A DNA stretch of 64,000 bases, taken from contig OU744454.1 of NCBI GenBank assembly GCA_916610825.1, positions 6,612,188 to 6,676,187 on the forward strand. The letters are read 5' to 3'. Positions 37,621-50,447 of this stretch are shown here, piece after piece (the stretch's first letter is position 1; the number at the start of each line of letters is the position of its first letter). The position numbers and the translations under genes were made by a program. This stretch comes from Haliclystus octoradiatus (lineage: Eukaryota; Cnidaria; Staurozoa; Stauromedusae; Haliclystidae). The notes below the pieces were generated by a model, which saw nothing but the letters and a program-made list of their open reading frames with translations, searched no databases and was not told where the DNA came from.

Positions 37621-38839
37621 GTAAGTTAGGATGATGCAGGCATGTTGAAAGTACATATGCAACGGAAAATCTATATGTGATTTTAGTGGACAGGAATTTA
37701 AAAGTAGATCTAGAGGGTGAATGAATCACCCTTAAATGTTTTGAACGACTTTAGTATAGTCTCTGCATTCCATGTCTAGACTGAATTCGATATTACTAAG
37801 ATTTGAATGAATTAATAACTGATCATATTCAACATGAATTTTTAGTTCATGAACTAACACCAAATACCAAAAATAAACAAAATCTGACAGTGAAATTACT
37901 GTTGCATGTTTCATATATTTGTGTGCATTTGCTATTCTACTTATCACTTTTACTTTATGTACTTTAATAATGCTATATGTGATGTTATTTTTGATAAATT
38001 ACATAGAAACTTGAACATGATTGAGTAAATGTTCCAAATCTGCCACTTAATCAATATTTAGCAATAGAGTAGTCCTTCTCATGAAGAAAAAGTGGTCAGT
38101 TTCAATAATGATCTGTTGTTCATCCCAATAAGCATATTATTCTATTGCTTATAAAATAAAAATTTAAATGTCAATTATTTGTTACAGTAATATTCAATCA
38201 GCTAGGGAACATTGTTGCGGAACATTCCCACCAATTGTTTTCATGTTTTATATTACTACACATTATTGTCCATGTTAGTCTACATCATTGTATATTTAGT
38301 AGATGTAAAACCCATAAGCTATTTTAGGGTATTAATTGAGTTTGTAATCATTCAATTGCTTTGAAGCAAGTGCTACTTCTTGGGCTATACTTTTTTAGCA
38401 TACCAAAATGGAATTTTTTTCTATCAACTTATTTTCTTTGTACAGTTCATAATCTGATACCAATAAATAAAGCTATTGCAACTTATCCTGATCCTGTTTT
38501 GAATGTTCTCATATTATATTTATCTTTCTGGGAAAACATCAACCATCTGTCTATAAGATCAGACAGGAGAGGGCAAAGGTTAATGATCAAATCAGCATTG
38601 AAAGTGTGTACAGGAAACTAGTGAATGCTGTGGATGATGACACTTTAGTAATTAAAGTCTCCGCAGATGGTCACAATCCTGGAAAATTCAGAAGTGTTGT
38701 CACATTCTCAGCATCAAGAGTGGATGGTACCCAGAACTCTCCAAGTATTGTCCCTCTTCAAGGTATAAAAGGTGAGAACACTTATATTTTGAAATACATA
38801 TATCTAACTTGAGCAATATCAATTATGTGTATGTTCAAT

Positions 38840-39030
38840 TAAGGTGGCTGTACAATGGAACATTCAGCTATCAGATTTAGATAAATTGACCGCATTATAT
38901 AGGTGGCCTTTTTATGGATTGTCAACTTAAATACTATTAAATAGATATTAAAAAAGTTAACCAAAAGCTACTAACTAGACTCTGAAATTCTGTATAGAGG
39001 TGACCGTTATAAAGCTTTGACTGTACACTG
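38840..39030. repeat. MITE-like repeat copy 2 in spacer
   Basis: GGTGACCGTTATAAAGCTTTGACTGTA at its end and ATTATATAGGTGGCC inside match the family of the previous entry. The TTTGACTGTA end also closes the repeat at 13,150-13,520. Confidence 0.45.
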
Positions 39031-39696
39031 AAACTTTTCGATAATCTTGGAAATAGTTAATAGTCTTGTCTAAAATTATTAAAACTTGCAGCTGTGTTAC
39101 TACTTCACAAAGTACTACTTATGTATGTAGTGTGGTTTAGTTTGATATGTACAGCCATGCTCCAATTCTATTCTAGCTGAAATTTTGAAATTTTGATAAG
39201 TGTTATTGGTAGAATCATCCACATCTGTGATAGTCAAATAACTTATAATCATGTATTGATCTGAAGCTAATCAAGATTTTTACAAAAATTATGCTCCGTG
39301 CCATACCTGATTTTATATATTAATTCTGACCATCAGAAAGTGTGCTCAATAAATTAAACAGGAGTTCTTATACATCATTGCCATTGGCATGTTACCAGTT
39401 ATGTATTTACGATGTTAATTTAACCTATTGCATCTATTCTAGGTGATGAATCAAATGATCTGCATAAGGAGAGTGGCTTCTGGAATATAGTACCAGACCT
39501 TATCAAAATGGACTTGGATAAGACTGTGAAACATTTTCTCTGTATGGACCTGAAGTCCCTTTTACTTGTTTTAGGGTACAAAGCTGGACATGGTAGAGAT
39601 ACTTGTATATATTGTGGATGTGATAAGTCATTATGGCATGAATGCAATGTATCCCCCAATGGCAAATGTATTCCTCGTTGGGCGTACCATCAATAA

Positions 39697-41350
39697 ACCA
39701 GGTTGAAGAGAAGGGTGATTGCACTCCTTAGAAGAAAGAGCGTTCCCTGGAAATGTTTTGGGACAGGGTCTGACAAAAGATTCCGCCTTCTGGAATCCTA
39801 AGGGCATTTCAACTTTTTCTTTTGAATTTTCTTGTTGAGGTTTGACCAGAAAATCATTAAAAACATCAATTTTCTTCTGAATTTTGTATAGCCTTCCAGG
39901 ATCTAGGATCGCAGGATCCCCAATTTTGTCGGACTCTGTTTTGGGGCATCAGAATTACGTTTCAATAATAATTTGCAGACGATTGCTGGTGTATTTTGTT
40001 ATTGGAGATCTCGGAATTTACATCACAAGCGTACAGTTGCGCGTACAAGGTTGAGGGATACCAATTATCACAGCAGGCCTACATATGTATCTTTATATCG
40101 TCCCTGGAAAGGTTTGACACTGGAGGCACATTAAGAGTAACAAAAGCTCTACAACATCAATTTGGCAGGCGGGAATCTTTGCAGGTAGCCTGGCGTACAT
40201 GGAAGGTAGGCGGGTTAATTGAAAGTGTACTGCTGAATACAGGGAGGGTCCAGTCTGACTCTGACTCTCTGAGTACTTCATGGATGGCCCTTAAACGTGT
40301 GATACTGTGTTATACTAAATTGGTTTTACTTATATATTTACGTAGTTTCCGAGAGTATTTCAGCAAAGTCCGAGGCATTTATGTGTCTGTTAATGACTTT
40401 TAAGAAGCAAAATTGAACTTGAGCTCAACTGTCTCTGCTCTTTGGAAAAACAATTAATTCAAGTTACTTGAAGGCTCCGGATAAATGATGATGTATCATG
40501 TTCTTTCGATGATGTTTTCTTAACAAAGCTTGTGAATTTCGCATAACCCTTAGAAAATTATAATATGCTTGTTGTGTGATGTGTGCGACCATAAAATCGC
40601 ACAAACATCTTCGCAATATTACCCACATACAAATTAACTAACTAACTGACTCGAAGTTATTGCTTATTTTGCTATTGAGGCAAAATGGGGAATTAGAATA
40701 TGAAGAAATCAACGCCAATAACGAAGAAAAGAATGTCAACTCGCGCTAGGCTCATGTCAACTCGTGTCAGTTCGAATTCAGACAAACTCACTTAAATATT
40801 TTCACTTATCCATCTCATCTCAGCTAAATACATCTTCATCATAAAAATAAATACTTTGTTGCATATGAAGCTGTACTGATTCCACCATTTCAAACAATTT
40901 TACATTGTGTTTCCAACAGTTTCATTCTTACAAAATCTGGAAACTGCAAAGTTTAATCCGCCATCGCCATGATTAAAAGCTCAATATGAAGTTATGAACG
41001 TTACAAGTAAAACGCCAAGTAGCTTTACGCAGATAACGCAGCCGCGTCGATAGCATTGAAAAAGTAGACTGGATACTAAATAGAGCTAACGTGAGTTGAA
41101 TTTTCCGTTTACCCCCCTTCGTACTGTGGCATCGAAATGACATTATTTGGCTGTTCGTTCGATGACGTTCAATGTTTTAAAAGTAGATAAAATTGGAAAA
41201 GTATTTAGCTAACATGATTATCGACACCACCTTAACTATTTCACTTGAAATATGTAGAAATTACTGCTCATGGTTGAAAATAATTGATGAAATATGTAAA
41301 GAAGTAATAAGTAGTTTTCCCATTCTATATACTTATTCAAAAGTCACTTG
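39697..41350. other. Right part of palindrome spacer, no gene recognised
   Basis: An open frame of 135 codons (39,996-40,403, +) has no recognisable domain. Near 40,480 GGATAAATGATGATG resembles a LINE 3' tail. The junction with arm B at 41,351 is sharp with no terminal repeat. Confidence 0.4.
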
Positions 41351-41774
41351 AATCAAATGTTGAATAAACACGTTATGAGTAGTGAACAATTATTGAAATT
41401 TCTCCTGGCTATGCCGGTGTTGTATAGGTGAAACACAATTCAATTTCGAAAATCCCCCGACAAATTTTTACCTTGCAACTTGAACTTTATGACACTCAGT
41501 ATGATACTCTGGTTTGTAAGATTTCTTGGATTTTTCGGGGGGGCTATGGCTACTACTTCCACGTGCTTTGGGATAAACTAGATAGTACCAAATTAAATGA
41601 AATTTTCTCAATTAAATTGCGGCTTCGATCGGCTTTTCTACATAGATTTGTTCATGCATTTATATTAAACCAGTTAAACCAAATGATTCACAACTCAATA
41701 TAAGCCTGCATTTGCATGCAACTCGAAGTCTAGTTATAGTGAATTGCTGTTTAATATGAACAAAAGTATGCTAC

Positions 41775-42212
41775 ATAAAGGCCTTTACTCAATGGAACAG
41801 TGGCATAATCAATTCAATGATCTTGATCGTCATCGTAATTCTATTACTTTGAAATTACTTTTTTGAACAAGATGGAAAAGTCTTCCTGTCCAAACGTATA
41901 TGTTTGCGTGAGTGGCAACAACAAAACATTATATCGAATAGCTATTGTAAGAACAAAAGTAAGACTTTGAAATTACTTTTTGAACAATGTGGAAAAATCT
42001 TCCTGTCCAAAAGTATATGTTTGCGTGAGCGTCAACAACAAAAACATTATCGAATAGCTATTGTATGAACAAAGTAACATACACAACGTGGCATAATCAT
42101 TTCAATGATCAGAGTATATGATCGCTCATTTTGCATATAAAAAGAAAAGCAGAAAACGTAGATCATCAGTCTGTATTTGGTTTGTTGAACAGAGAGGACA
42201 GAAAATTTCAAG
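41775..42212 (+). promoter_or_regulatory. Promoter of peptide gene C, arm B
   Basis: Mirror of 34,303-34,740: two GGAAAAGTCTTCCTGTCC-type blocks (near 41,874 and 41,990), TATAAAAA at 42,136-42,143, and a first exon ending at 42,212 (CAAG|GTAAGA). Confidence 0.7.
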
Positions 42213-42415
42213 GTAAGACAAGATGATTTACATATATGCTTTAATTTGATATTCTTATCGGACAGCGATATTTCTGATTGATATACCATGCCCAAGTAGT
42301 TGAGGAAGATACTTCTATCTGCTTTGCAATGTTAGTTAATCCATATAGTGGGTGGAAACTCAATTCATTGTTGATGCTGTTTATATAATTGAGTGATTTA
42401 CTTTTCAATTTTCAG

Positions 42416-44378
42416 ATGAAGTTGACATTACTAATGCTGGTTCTCTTCGGAGTTGCTTTAACAATCGCTTGTAAGTCAGTATTATTATATATTAGGAATT
42501 TTTCAAAATATCGATTTCTTCCAGTCTTCCTAATCAATAACTGTTCAATGGCTCGGTTTTTCTTTTCTTGAAACGGAGATCCATTTCAAAGGTTATAAAA
42601 TATTTGTAAATGTTTACTTTCTTCCTGAATGTTTGATGGAGGTCCTCCATTGACTTACCTTGAAAATATTCTGTTTACTTTTTGGTCCATCTTAGTATTT
42701 TCTACATGCCCGATTTTATAATAAATTTGAGCCTCTGCCAGAAACTTAGCCAGTGTGGAGACATGCTTATCCTTCGTGTATAGTCTTTAGCGCCGAATTT
42801 AAGGTACTGATTGTCTATCCACTAACACTTTTTTGTAGGATGTGATTGGCTAATAAAATATATGAACAATTGGAAAGTATTTTTAAGCAATAAAAATTGA
42901 GGAATTAATGACAGGAAACCTCAATACGTAAATATTCATTCGAAGTGAATTCAGTACTGATGCTTGGACTATAGAAGGAAATGTCTGTCTGAGCGCAGGC
43001 TACCCAGAAACTTCATGTAAAATGTTGTATTATAGAAACAGAAGCGAGTTGAAAGGCATTTAAAACAAATATGTAACACAATTTATAAATTTAAACATTA
43101 CATCATTACACATATCGTTATCATTATTACAGCAATGCTTAGGTTAATAATGAAAAATAATTTCCATTTCAGCATATCGAGATGATAGAGAACATGAAGA
43201 GGATTTTGAAGATGTTGAAGATGGCCCTGACAATTTAGGTAATCTTTATGCGATAATATAGACTTATTTCATATATCATTACATATTTCCTGCGCATGAC
43301 CGATTTCCTCAAATCAGCATGATTACCTTACTTGAGTTTATGTACTATATTCCCACTTAGTATAGTAAAATCCTCAATAAATTAGCATTATTCATTAACT
43401 TAATGAATTATTTGAATTCAAGCACAGCCTAATAGATAGGATTATCAGTTTAGTTTTAATTCTTAGCTAATTTTATTTTGCATTTTCTGTTTATTGTAGA
43501 TGATATGCGAGAAGAAAGAAGTCGAGGTTTGTTTGAACAAAATAGTTTACTATACAACAGGCTTCTTCAAACCATGTAACTGAAAAATTGCTATTAACAT
43601 CCATACTAATGTGTAGAATGGGGACCTACCGACTTTTCACTTCAGGCTCGGAGAAAACTGGCGAGCTACGGCAGTAGAAGAGTTAGATAAGTCTCTCAGC
43701 ACTACCAACGTCAAAATCATGAAATGCTATGCAAGTGTCGTAATTTACCATCGAAATATATAAATTTTAAAATCACACATTTTTAGGCCATAAAAATGAT
43801 TTAAAAAATGCAAACACCTGTATTCATGTAATAACAACAATATTCACATAAGAAATTGTGATGATGCCATGAAATTGGCAAGAATTTTCACTCTTTTTTC
43901 ATTGTTATGGCGTCCTTGTAGTGTGCATTGCAAGCTCGAAAAACGCATGTCATATAAGCCTCGTCAGATACCATTGCATTTTTATTACATGCAAAAACAC
44001 AGAATTTCACAGCGTTTCTTTTAATGTCATAATTGAATCAATCAAATGAAGACATAGTTACACATATGAAACAATATTTTATAAAATCCAGTGACATGGT
44101 AATTGTTGGAAAGAGAAGTTGTGTTATTGCAATAACTCAATACACATATAGTTGCCTTCGTATGTATATATATAACACACATGATGGCCTTTCTATAGTT
44201 ATTACAACTGATTATTTCAGTTGACAAATATGGATGAGCTGCAAGTATTTATATATTTTTATACACGAATATTTAACTAGTATATTCTCTTTCAGTTCAA
44301 TCAGATCCAAAACCTTCGGGTAGAAGACGCCGTCGATGGGGCTGGGGCCGTCGCCGTACATTATATGGAAAGAAATAA
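42416..44378 (+). CDS. Cationic peptide precursor gene C, arm B (4 coding exons)
   Basis: Exons 42,416-42,470, 43,173-43,238, 43,500-43,526 and 44,296-44,378; 76 aa with the same protein and splice sites as the arm A copy. The two C copies are divergently oriented across the spacer, about 8.3 kb apart between start codons. I found a substitution in an intron (near 44,195) but none in the coding exons. Both copies look intact, so gene dose is doubled if the inverted duplication is real. Confidence 0.85.
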
Positions 44379-44894
44379 ACAAGCTGTGCCACGGCTTCAT
44401 GTCAACTATAGTTGCTTATTTTGTATTACCGTCATACATATTGCATGTAAACTTTCATTCTGATTTTCTATCACCAAATTAAATGTATATCAATCGATAT
44501 GATGATATTTTTATTCATAACTTTGTGGGGCAACAAAGATTATAGGCAAGCAACGCAACCCTTGTTTTCTAAATGAGTGTCATATTTGTTCTTAGATTTG
44601 TTCTTTGTTCGTAACTTTGATTGCATTTTTGAGAGGGAAATGCTTGCGCAAAGTAAAAATACAAGATTGGCAATTAAGGAAGATTTGTCTCAGTTCATAG
44701 GGCCATTATTTATATCTATAGTCAACCATTATGCATCAGTATAATACATTACCCACTACCATATAAAGTATGATATATTTCATAAAATGACGAGCATGAA
44801 CATCCAAACAATTAAAAGTTAATACGGAATAGCTAAGAACTTCAAATGGTATATGAATATACGATTTAAATTTTTTGATATATGTGGATTCATT

Positions 44895-45719
44895 GGATCT
44901 GTAATTGTAACTGCAGAAGAATGGATCTCAATAAGCAATCAGTTCAACCAGTCATGGCAATTCCCTAATTGTCTTGGGGCGATTGACGGGAAGCATATTG
45001 TTATGAAAACTCCCCCGAATGCCTGATCGACGTACTACAATTATAAGCACACGCATTCTATTGTACTTATGGCTGTAGCTGGACCAAATTATGAGTGCAT
45101 TTATGCAGATATTGGCAAAAATGGTAGGGTATCCGACGGAAGGGTATGGAACAAGTGCAGCCTAGCTAGCTTGATTGAGAACAACAAAATGGACCTTCCA
45201 CCTGATAGATGCCTACCAAAGAGTACCAGGAAACTCCCTCACGTTTTTGTTGGTGATGATGCTTTCGCCTTGAAAACATATATGATGAAGCCGTACCCGC
45301 ATTCAACTATTGACTTGGAAAATCGGATCTAAAATTACAGACACAGTCGAGCCAGAAGAATTTCGGAAAATTTATTTGGGTTCATTGCCAACCGATGGAG
45401 ATTATTTTTCTCACCAATCCAACTACAGCCAAAAAGCATAGAAAAATTTACGCTCTGTACATTAGTCATCCACAATTTTTTAAGAAAAACGGAAAATACC
45501 GGTGTATATTGCCCACCTGGATTATTTGATAGCGTTGGTTGTAGTAGAAAAATCACGCCAGGTAGATGGCGCCAGTAGCAGTCTACATCATCTATGCTAC
45601 TTTTGGCACCTGCTTCAACTGGACACAGTGCATCAACAGCGGCCAAAGACGTCAGGGAAAGCTACAAGGACTACTTTTGCGACGAAGGCCAAGTCGAATG
45701 GCAATGGAAACGTTTCTAA
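44895..45719 (+). pseudogene. HARBI1-like transposase remnant, arm B
   Basis: Mirror of 30,796-31,620. The in-frame stops can be placed exactly here: TGA 45,024, TAA 45,330, TAG 45,576, then a terminal TAA at 45,717-45,719. All three stop codons occur, so genetic-code reassignment is not an explanation. Confidence 0.88.
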
Positions 45720-45910
45720 CCTGATCATTGAAATCTGATTTGAACTATTAGTATAGTGCATATATAGACAATAGAGCTGACATGGTTAAAGGGGAATTCG
45801 GATAAATGATTTCCATTAGATGTATTACGAATTATGTGAAATGTGTACATTACATTACTTTCCTTTGTTAAATATTATTGTTCACTAACTAGCTATACAA
45901 GTTAGTAATA

Positions 45911-46031
45911 TCATTTTTGTAAAAGTTCCCCTTCCGATATTCTAGGCAGTACAAAAGAGTAAGGACTTGGTAAAGAATGTTGTTGTTGTTTTAGTTGCTG
46001 TTATTGTTGTTGTTGTTGTTGTTGTTGTTTT

Positions 46032-46099
<68 letters not shown>

Positions 46100-46134
46100 A
46101 TTGTTGCTGTTGTGGATGAATATATTGATGTTGC
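45911..46134 (-). pseudogene. Harbinger accessory gene Gln-rich tail with (GTT)n tract, arm B
   Basis: Mirror of 30,366-30,604, with a trinucleotide tract shorter by five units. It is followed directly by the 5' LTR of the gypsy-like element. Confidence 0.7.
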
Positions 46135-46902
46135 TGTAGTGTCATGTGACTTGTGTACATTTAGGGGTTAGATCCCAGTCTTGTAATATGTTTTATGTTC
46201 ATCTCTACTATGATACGGTTATACGATTACCTTCTATATATATATTGTGTTATTATTACGTCTCCAACATGTCGCAGTTGATATCTAATGAATGAACCTC
46301 GGAGATATTATTAATAACATCCAATAATTTGGTTGATGATAGTGATTTATTGATTCAACAGCTGTGCTCGTTTTCGCAAACAATTTTCGTGAGCCCAACG
46401 ACAACGATTGGACCACATCCGCTGTTTGGATCTTTCGCAGTTATCTTGCACGAAGCAACAGTTGTTTTAATAACCATTATATCAACTCGAGGATCAGCTT
46501 AACAATTGAAGTAACAAAATCCTTGTGTACTACACGATTGTTGCGCCTCAATAATTGACATTGAAAACTTTCGATAACACAACTAGCCGCCATTATGCAC
46601 AAAGTCACGCGGTCTAATCCAGCCTCGGACGAAAACGAAAGAGAGGCTGCGGACTCAGCGGACTTGCAAAATGATCCGCAAATTATAGCAAATCCGCAGA
46701 ACATTCCGCAAGCACAAGCAGCAATGGACCCAATGCAGCAAACAATGCAGATGATGATTCAGATGTTAGCCAATCAACAACAACAACACCTGGACTTGCA
46801 GAATCAACTCCAAGAGCAACGAAAGGCTAGCCTGGACCAACAGCATGAAATTGCAGAAACATTACGTCATCAAAATGAAGCCATTGCTCTAATGAATGAT
46901 AC

Positions 46903-49900
46903 CAGGGTTGGGAAAACAAAAACGAGGCAAAAAGCCAAACCGCTGACCGGAAAAATCCAGAAAAGGCCAAATGTCTCAAAAAAAATTTTCCTCGCTGCGC
47001 TCGGAAAATTTTAAGTTTATCAATTATTATCAATTCGTACAAATAGACATACAGAAACAACACATGATGTTGACAAAATTGCAAAGTGATTACATATTAT
47101 ACAAGTATTGAAAATTTGCAGTGAATTTAGTAAGTTTACAATTTTGAAATGCGGCTTATAAAGATGGTATATAATTAATTAAATATTTAATAGTTATATA
47201 AGGCCATATTACTATTCCTATACTCAATATCTATATGTAAAAATTTGTAAAGTACGATATCTATTAGCTATGATGTACTATTGTCACTATTATTTTTAAG
47301 AAAATCTATGTTTAAACTGCTCAAATTAAAATAAATCCAGCTGTAGGGTGCTATGGTTATCAATGTCGGCAGGATCAATAGTGTCTTCTTCGTTGTCAGC
47401 TGTCTTCCTCTGGTAATCATACATAAAACCAAATTTGTCGATCATTGTTTTTGTAACTTTTAAGTCTTTACAACATTTTTTGTTGAAATGAAGATTGGCT
47501 CGAATTCGTACTATAGAATCTAGGAGCTCAATTCCCATTCTGTTCCGCTGTTTTGTTTTCACTGCTGTGACGTATGAGAATACCCGCTCTGCAACAGCGT
47601 TACTTACAGGGAGGGAGAGGCAAGAAAGTGCATATTCAGATAATTCCTTGAATGTTTGAGTGCCAGCTGAATTTTTGTACCGATGAACCATTGACCAAAA
47701 TTCAGCACTGTCAGATGGGATATTGCCTCCAAAAACGGCCTCTTCCTTCCAGTTCACAACTATCATTTTTCTATATTGTTCCTCTATAGTTGAATAGTTT
47801 GTGTTTAATAAATGAGGCAGTGGCAATTCATGAAATGGGAGACGTGTAGTATGACTTAAAACTTTATCGGGACTTAAGTAACACAGTTTCTTGAATACAT
47901 TCCTTACATTAGGAAGTTTCTTTTCTACTTGCTTCAAGGCTTCAACTAAAAAGGCATAGCATCGTTCCTTAATAGTAGAAACAGCGGCCACAGAAGCTGC
48001 CGAATTATCATTAGCTGATAAATATTTTGCTACTTCAGCTAAAAATTTCCCGCCGAAATCAACATTGGCTAGTGGTAATAATCGTACTTTGTCTGGATAA
48101 TAAATCCTTGACTTAAGGCTATCGTAATGTAGAGTAAGTTCGTTCTCCATTAATGCAGGGTCAGCGTTAGTTGCTTGGAAAAAAGAGTTTACCCTTTCAA
48201 ATTCAGTAACTATCGGAGATGTAAAATGAAAGTATAAAAAATTGATAGGATCCGATAACATCTCATAGAGTAGGCGGGCTTTATACCTTACTTGCTGTGT
48301 TGAGCCAGTTTCATCGCACATAAAATATGCCTTCAGCTCTTCCCAATTAAACAATAAGTTCAGAAGAATTTTTCCTCTGACAAGCCAACGGGTAGCGCAA
48401 AACTTTTGAAAAGGCATTGGCGTTCCTTGATTTGCATTAGCATCTTCTGCATTGATAACGTCAAACAAATCTTTATATGCCTCCCTCCGAATAATGCTTT
48501 TAGAAAACCATTTAGGTATCTCTCTTAGCAGAAAACCAAGGTTTGATGGTAATTTTTCAAAGGCATGTTGTATACAGAGGCTCAATGAATGACATATACA
48601 TTTAACTTGTATGCAATCAGGAGATGCTAGTTTAATTCTGCTCCAGAGGGAATTGTTCTCTCCAACCATAGCAGCTGCACCATCTGAGCCATATCCTATA
48701 CAATCAGATAAGGTAAGGTCCATTGACTGCAGCCATTCTTTTAATGATGTAAATAGCTCTTCCCCAGTTGTACCAATCACAGGCATAAGTGCACCAAACG
48801 ATGTTCCGATAGAATTTGACTGTTCGTCAAAATATCGCACAACAATCGCCATATTCTTCAGGGCTGAAACATCAGTCGATTCGTCAATTAATACCGAATA
48901 TTTTTTTCCAACTAATTTGTCTTTTAACTCCTCCTTGAATGTTTCGGCAACAACTTTGGTAATAACCTTTGTGCATTTATTTCTATGCAGCTTCATATCT
49001 CCGGCAACGCCTTTTTTGTTGCCATCCTTGACAATCTCTCCTATGTGATCGATGCTGCTCACAGCTGCGTGACAAGCAATGGCAACAGCCATTTTTATTT
49101 CAAATGTCTTTAACTGATCGGACATCAACGTTGGAGTCATCATTGTGTGCAATGACCTAGTTGAATTAATCGAGCTAACAGTTTTCTTATGCTTATCGGT
49201 TTTTTCGTGATTTTGCAAATTTGAGATTTTTGGCAACATCGTAACACGGCATAATTTACAAAAAGCACTTTCAGTGCCATCAGGAGCTTGCTTCACCCAT
49301 GCAAATCTATTCTCCCAAGACTTACTGTATTTTCTTCCACTTTCATACCTTCCTTTCCACTTTGACATAACTGAATTTCAATAAAATAAACCTCTTTGTT
49401 CTAACTATATATATATTAAGCAGTGTAATCACGGTAAACTACATCAGTGTAGCTGATATTGATCGTGGATTACTGTATGGCATATCGTAACGTTTAGCAC
49501 TTATATATGCGGTTTATGCGGAACTGATGCATATGCAATTAATGACTATTAATGACGATGCTTATTTGGTTTGTCAGTCATTTCAGTCAGTCAGTCATTT
49601 GGCTTGTTAGTCATTTCTTTGAAACGATAATTTTTTCCGGCAGTCTATTCTTCTGACGCCGCAGCATTTTTTACATCTAATCATTTTACATTCATTCAAA
49701 AATGACAAAAATACTGTTAACGGCATTAACTATCTTGGTTCAAAATTATTATTATTGCATTTAAATATAACTATTACCAATAGCAGCTTCACATTCTTTA
49801 CAACATTTCTAGAAATAGTATAATTCAACATGGAAGTTGAAATAATTGAGAATATTAATCAAAGCGGTATTTATGCTATTATAGCGGGCTATTTCAGAAA

Positions 49901-50447
49901 TATACACTGTATGCTTTCTATTCTATTTTCTATTCATTGGTCTATTGTGTAAAAAATGTTGACATAACTCACGTCAAATTGGAACACAATAGACTAGACA
50001 CACGCGGAAGTTTTGTGGTCAAGTCAAATGAAGATGTCATTGCTATATGCTCTATGTAACATATAGGGTATAGGGGAACACCCTGTTATTCTGTGACGTA
50101 CACAAATTTGAACACGTCACAAGCAATAATTTGAGTTGACTGATCTATAAGTCCCGCTTTGATATACCGCACTTTGACGAGCGGTAAGCGGTCACTTACC
50201 AAACATATCAAAATCGTAAAAGTAAAAATGAGAAAAGTGAGACTTGAGCAAGTTAATAATTTGAGCTGCATGGCAGAGAATCGACAGAATTCGAACTGAT
50301 ATAAAAAAATTAAGAAGAAATTGTTCAAAAAGGCCAAAAAGGCCAATTTTTAAGGAAAAGCCAAACGTCAACTTCTGAAGCCAAAAGACTAAAAAAAAAT
50401 CCAAATTCGTCAAATTTGGCTTCAAAAAATCCAAATTAACAACCCTG
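46903..50447 (-). mobile_element. hAT-superfamily DNA transposon with 8-bp target duplication
   Basis: The element is bounded by short terminal inverted repeats, CAGGGTTGGG at the left and the complement CAGGGTTGTT at the right, and by a perfect 8-bp direct repeat AATGATAC (46,895-46,902 and 50,448-50,455); 8 bp is the hAT hallmark. Length 3,545 bp. Subterminal repeats of the type AAGGCCAAA / AAAAGCCAAA occur at both ends and may bind transposase. It is absent from the matching site in arm A (near 29,605), which shows the uninterrupted target sequence. Confidence 0.95.
47326..49368 (-). CDS. hAT transposase (680 aa, intact)
   Basis: Uninterrupted frame of 680 codons, within the usual hAT length. 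An N-terminal zinc finger has Cys37, Cys40, His54 and His60 (BED/TTF-like). The RNase-H-fold core shows V-L-I-D-E-S-T-D (Asp162), G-Y-G-S-D-G-A-A (Asp229), C-H-S-L (Cys259-His260) and, after the large insertion domain, the dimerisation region L-P-V-S-N-A-V-A-E-R-V-F-S (Glu594). These fit the D, D, CxxH-like and E positions known in hAT enzymes. No stop or frameshift, no introns apparent, and both termini are present, so the element may be autonomous. The frame at 48,611-49,048 on the other strand is a shadow. Confidence 0.93.
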   Translation of the reverse strand: MSKWKGRYESGRKYSKSWENRFAWVKQAPDGTESAFCKLCRVTMLPKISNLQNHEKTDKHKKTVSSINSTRSLHTMMTPTLMSDQLKTFEIKMAVAIACHAAVSSIDHIGEIVKDGNKKGVAGDMKLHRNKCTKVITKVVAETFKEELKDKLVGKKYSVLIDESTDVSALKNMAIVVRYFDEQSNSIGTSFGALMPVIGTTGEELFTSLKEWLQSMDLTLSDCIGYGSDGAAAMVGENNSLWSRIKLASPDCIQVKCICHSLSLCIQHAFEKLPSNLGFLLREIPKWFSKSIIRREAYKDLFDVINAEDANANQGTPMPFQKFCATRWLVRGKILLNLLFNWEELKAYFMCDETGSTQQVRYKARLLYEMLSDPINFLYFHFTSPIVTEFERVNSFFQATNADPALMENELTLHYDSLKSRIYYPDKVRLLPLANVDFGGKFLAEVAKYLSANDNSAASVAAVSTIKERCYAFLVEALKQVEKKLPNVRNVFKKLCYLSPDKVLSHTTRLPFHELPLPHLLNTNYSTIEEQYRKMIVVNWKEEAVFGGNIPSDSAEFWSMVHRYKNSAGTQTFKELSEYALSCLSLPVSNAVAERVFSYVTAVKTKQRNRMGIELLDSIVRIRANLHFNKKCCKDLKVTKTMIDKFGFMYDYQRKTADNEEDTIDPADIDNHSTLQLDLF

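Larger units (their letters stand above)
36487..39696 (+). pseudogene. Broken multi-exon DDE-transposase-like gene in the spacer
   Basis: Several plus-strand pieces read as one decayed gene: 36,487-36,861; 36,816-37,019; about 37,000-37,195 (Leu/Glu-rich, coiled-coil-like); 37,170 to about 37,394 (K-K-K-R-G-R, R-R-M-S-K-D-L-D-R-A-G-I-S); an exon starting near 38,446 and running, with a frame change, to 38,771; and 39,443-39,696. Candidate splice sites are AAAG|GTATG (37,395), TTTGTACAG (before 38,446), AAAG|GTGAGA (38,772) and TTCTAG (before 39,443). The last two exons carry V-S-A-D-G-H-N-P-G-K-F and C-M-D-L-K-S-L-L-L-V-L-G followed by C-x2-C (C-I-Y-C), the pattern of RNase-H-fold transposases with a zinc insert (RAG1/Transib-like and other families). 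No third acidic residue was identified. At least three frame breaks. Family uncertain. Confidence 0.5.

Noticed and set aside
48611..49048. 145-codon plus-strand frame
   Set aside because: Antisense shadow of the intact hAT transposase; no domain of its own.
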